From: DATBJG01 sp963790545
Lineage (GTDB): Bacteria; Acidobacteriota; Vicinamibacteria; Vicinamibacterales; JAMQPK01
Assembly: GCA_963790545.1 (NCBI GenBank)
Contig: CAWBPA010000014.1
Coordinates: 1-36,089 of the forward strand
Direction: 5' to 3'
Length of the DNA stretch: 36,089 nt
Numbering within the stretch: position 1 is the first letter of the stretch; each line of letters opens with the position of its first letter. Made by a program: the position numbers and the translations under genes. Below, one piece after another: positions 33,148 through 36,089 of the stretch. The notes beneath the pieces were generated by a model. That model saw nothing but the letters and a program-made list of their open reading frames with translations, was not told the DNA's origin and did not search any database.

Positions 33148-36089
33148 ATGCGCACGATGGCGAGAATCATCCTGCTCGTCGTTGGGTTGCTGGCCATTCC
33201 TGTGGCTGGTTGGGCACAGGCGCTCGGAAGCGTCGCTGGCGTGGTTCGAGATGCTTCCGGAGCCGTGTTGCCGGGCGTCACGATTGAGGCCGCGAGCCCG
33301 GCCCCATTGAGAAGGTCCGGAGCGCGGTCACCGACGGTGCCGGTCAATACGCGATCGTGAACCTGCCACCGGGGCTGTACACCGTCACATTCACGCTGAC
33401 GGGATTCAGCACGGTCAGGCGCGAGAGCGTAGAAGTCTCGGTGAACGTCACCACGAACATCAACGCCGATTTACGGGTCGGCACCGTTCAAGAGACGATT
33501 ACGGTCACTGGGGAGAGCCCGCTCGTCGACGTGCAGTCCGCGGCGCAGGGCAGAACCGTACCGCGGAGTCGTTCAAGGAGCTTCCCGGCGGCGGCTCGTG
33601 GATCCAGATGGCGGCGCTGGTGCCTGCTGTCAGGGCGACCAACACCGACGTGGAGGGGTGCTCGGGGATCAGACCGGTGCCCAGGTTTTTGCGCACGGCA
33701 GCGCGCCAGGGGACGGCGTGTCGATGATTGACGGCTTGCGCATTGGCAACATGTAATAAGCTCGAACCTGACGAACATGAGCCTCTCACCTCTCTTGTTT
33801 GACCAGGTTGACGTCCAGTTGTCGGGTCAGTCCGCTGAGACGGGCACCAACGGCGTCATCATGAACGCCATACCGAGAGCGGGAGGCAACAGCTTCAACG
33901 GGTCTGTGCTCGTGAATGGCTCTGGTCCCGATCTTCAAGGATCCAACATCACATCGGATCTGCAGACGCGTGGTTTGACAACCGCCTCGACAACGTTGAA
34001 GAAGCTGTACGATCTCAACGGCTCGATCGGTGGACCAATCAAGCAGGACAAACTCTGGTTCTACGTGACGTCGCGGTACTTCACAAACGAATACTACCTT
34101 GCCCGTAATTATCCGGTCGACGTCTCGGCCATTCGGGCGTGTGGCCGACACGTCGCGCCAGGCTTACGGCGGCACGTATACGTACGACAACAACGGGCGG
34201 CTGACCTGGGCAATTTCCGACAAGCAGAATATTTCGGGATGGTACGCGTATCAGCACAAGGTGGACCCGCACTGGCTGATCCAGGTTTTCAACGCATCTC
34301 CTGAGGCAGTTCGGCGCCACGACGTGGCACACGCAGTTGTCAACGACCAAATGGACCTACACTGCGACGAATCGGCTGCTGTTCGAAGCGGGAGTGGATG
34401 GCGGGCGAGAGCCCCGATACCATCAAGGCTCGATCCCGCCCGAGTCGGTCAATGCCCCTCCCAGGGAGGTCTGGCGCCAGTTTGCACTCCCATCACCGAA
34501 CAGCTCGCAAACAATTTCTCAGTACCGGTACCCGCTGAGCGGCTTCGACTTCGACGATCGGCTCCCGTCGCAGTCATTTAACGTGTCGTCGAGCTACGTC
34601 ACCGGCTCGCACAGCCCTCAAGGTTGGCTTCGAGATGCAGCGAGGCCACTTCCTGCGCGGCGACAACAACGACTCGACCGGCGGCATCTGGTCCACCACG
34701 ACTCAAGCGACCGCCAGCCAGGTGACCATCCAGTCGCCGCTGTCGGGGTGGCAGGACAACTTGAACTACAACCTGGGCCTCTTCGTGCAGGACCGGTGGA
34801 CGGCGAATCGGTTGACGGTGAACGGCGGCATTCGCCTCGATTTCCTGAAGGAATCGACTGAGCCGTTTACGGCGGGGCCGCACAGTTGGCTGCCGAACCG
34901 TAATTTCAGCTTCGCCGAGGTCAAGAACGTCCCGAACTGGAAGGACGTCAATCCTCGGCTCTCCGCGGCGTACGACCTGTTCGGCAACGGCAAGACGGCA
35001 CTGAAGGCGAGCGCCAGCCGCGGCGTCGAGCAGGATCGATCCGGTAGCGCGCGCGAACAACCCGGCGACGACGAGTCACGCAGACGCAGCGGCAGTGGAC
35101 CGACAACAACGGGGATTTTGTCCCGAACTGCGATCTGACCGTCGGCGCTCCTAAACGGTGAGTGTGGGCCCTGGGTGGTCCCCACCTTCGGCACCTTCCT
35201 GCCGGGCACCAGTAACCACCAAGAGATCAGGAACGGTTGGGCGTCCGTCCGTGGAACTGGGAGTTCTCGGCCCGCATTCAGCAGGAGATTCTCCCGCGCC
35301 TGTCGGCGTCGTTGGGGCACTTCCGGCGCATCAACGGGAACTTCTACGTCCAGGACAATGAAGCGCTCAGCCCTGGGGACTTCACCGAATACAGCGTGAT
35401 CGCGCCGCCTAACGCCTTGCCAAACGGCCTTCAACTGCCAAACGCGGGGCAGACGGTTACTGGCCTCTACGACCAGAACTTCCTTCCCGCTCCCCGGAAC
35501 GTCATCAAGGATGCTTCCCAGTTTGGAGACCAGTTCCAGCACTCGATGGAATCGACGTGGCCGTGGATGCAAGGCTCCGTAACGGACTCACCCTCCAGGG
35601 CGGGTGAGCACCGGCAAGTTCATGAGCGACAACTGCCAGATCGTGGACGACGTGCCAGAGGCCCTAACGACTTCCGGCGCGGCCGGTATTCCTCAGTCAG
35701 TCGCGAACTCCGCAGTTCAGGCCAACGCGAACGTAATAATCCCAAGGTCCTATTGCCACCAGGAGACGCCGTATCTGCCCAGTACAAGGCTTCGGCCGCC
35801 TACAACCTGCCGTGGTGGGGGATTCGTGTCGCCGGCACGTTCCAGAGCATCCCTGGTCCGCAGATCCTCGGCAACAACATCTACAACAACGCCAATCGCA
35901 CGACCTTGACAACGCTGCCACGACCGTTCGTGGTAGCGGGGCAGGCGAATATCAACGTGATCGAGCCTGGGACGGAATTTGGCGATCGGCTGAATCAGAT
36001 GGATCTGCGCCTCACCAAGATCATCAGCATGGGCAGGACCCGTCTCGATCTGAACGTCGACTTCTACAACACGTTCAACTCGGATGCGG
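33148..36089 (+). pseudogene. TonB-dependent receptor, multiply frameshifted and cut by the window end
   Basis: A paralogue of the receptor at 17213. Signal peptide (GWAQ), carboxypeptidase-regulatory domain (GSVAGVVRDASGAVLPGVTI, LPPGLYTVTFTLTGF), plug (VQETITVTGESPLVDVQSAA) and barrel segments (GGPIKQDKLWFYVTSRYF, YDLFGNGKTALKAS, LSASLGHFRRINGNFYVQDN) are all recognisable, but spread over all three forward frames. Frame changes are visible near 33303, 33550, 33655, 33755, 34135, 34325, 34400, 34620, 35030, 35150 and 35250 at least. No in-frame product longer than about 175 residues exists. Either a decayed gene or a region of low sequence quality at the contig edge. AAAGGAG precedes the ATG by 5 nt. 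Confidence 0.85.

Overview
The window looks like a chromosomal accessory region from an uncultured soil-type Acidobacteriota, probably near the Vicinamibacteria. The evidence is the gene repertoire: large TonB-dependent receptors with an N-terminal carboxypeptidase-regulatory domain, CRTAC1/FG-GAP proteins, TPR proteins, DUF1592 and DUF1552 proteins, an exported ankyrin protein, DUF6152/DUF6644 and several PQQ-type sugar dehydrogenases. High GC and many AGGAG-type ribosome-binding sites fit. This assignment is inference; no rRNA or tRNA gene was recognised.

Layout. 1-3.2 kb: two divergent PQQ-dependent sugar dehydrogenase paralogues around a repeat-rich intergenic array. 3.2-6.5 kb (minus): acyl-CoA dehydrogenase-like flavoprotein, DUF6644 membrane protein, DUF6152 secreted protein, exported cyclase-family hydrolase. 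6.8-10.0 kb (plus): SnoaL/NTF2-like protein, a third sugar dehydrogenase, and a two-domain AhpD/carboxymuconolactone-decarboxylase-like protein with an in-frame TGA exactly at the second position of its CxxC redox motif (C-L-Y-TGA), followed by a SECIS-like hairpin. It is therefore a candidate selenoprotein. 10.1-17.0 kb (minus): CRTAC1 protein, TPR lipoprotein, amidohydrolase, tandem-DoxX membrane protein and a secreted protein of unknown function. 17.2-20.3 kb (plus): a long TonB-dependent receptor. 20.3-26.0 kb (minus): FG-GAP protein, TPR protein, Tat-exported zinc alcohol dehydrogenase and a broken fourth sugar dehydrogenase. 26.1-32.8 kb (plus): DUF1592 protein, DUF1552 protein, ankyrin protein and a second secreted protein of the 10.1 kb family. 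33.1 kb to the end (plus): a second TonB receptor, heavily frameshifted and cut by the window edge.

Two themes stand out. First, almost everything carries a Sec, Tat or lipoprotein-like signal, so the region looks like an envelope/periplasm toolkit for taking up and oxidising some organic substrate; the substrate cannot be read from sequence. An overlapping pair 'FG-GAP protein then TPR protein' occurs twice, flanking the TonB receptor. Second, at least eight genes carry apparent single-base frameshifts that can be repaired by eye from family signatures. Their density (extreme in the last 3 kb) leaves open whether this is assembly/sequencing error or real decay.

Intergenic DNA holds several unrelated-in-sequence but similarly built elements: short tandem units (7 or 9 nt) followed by their reverse complement, usually just beyond a gene end.
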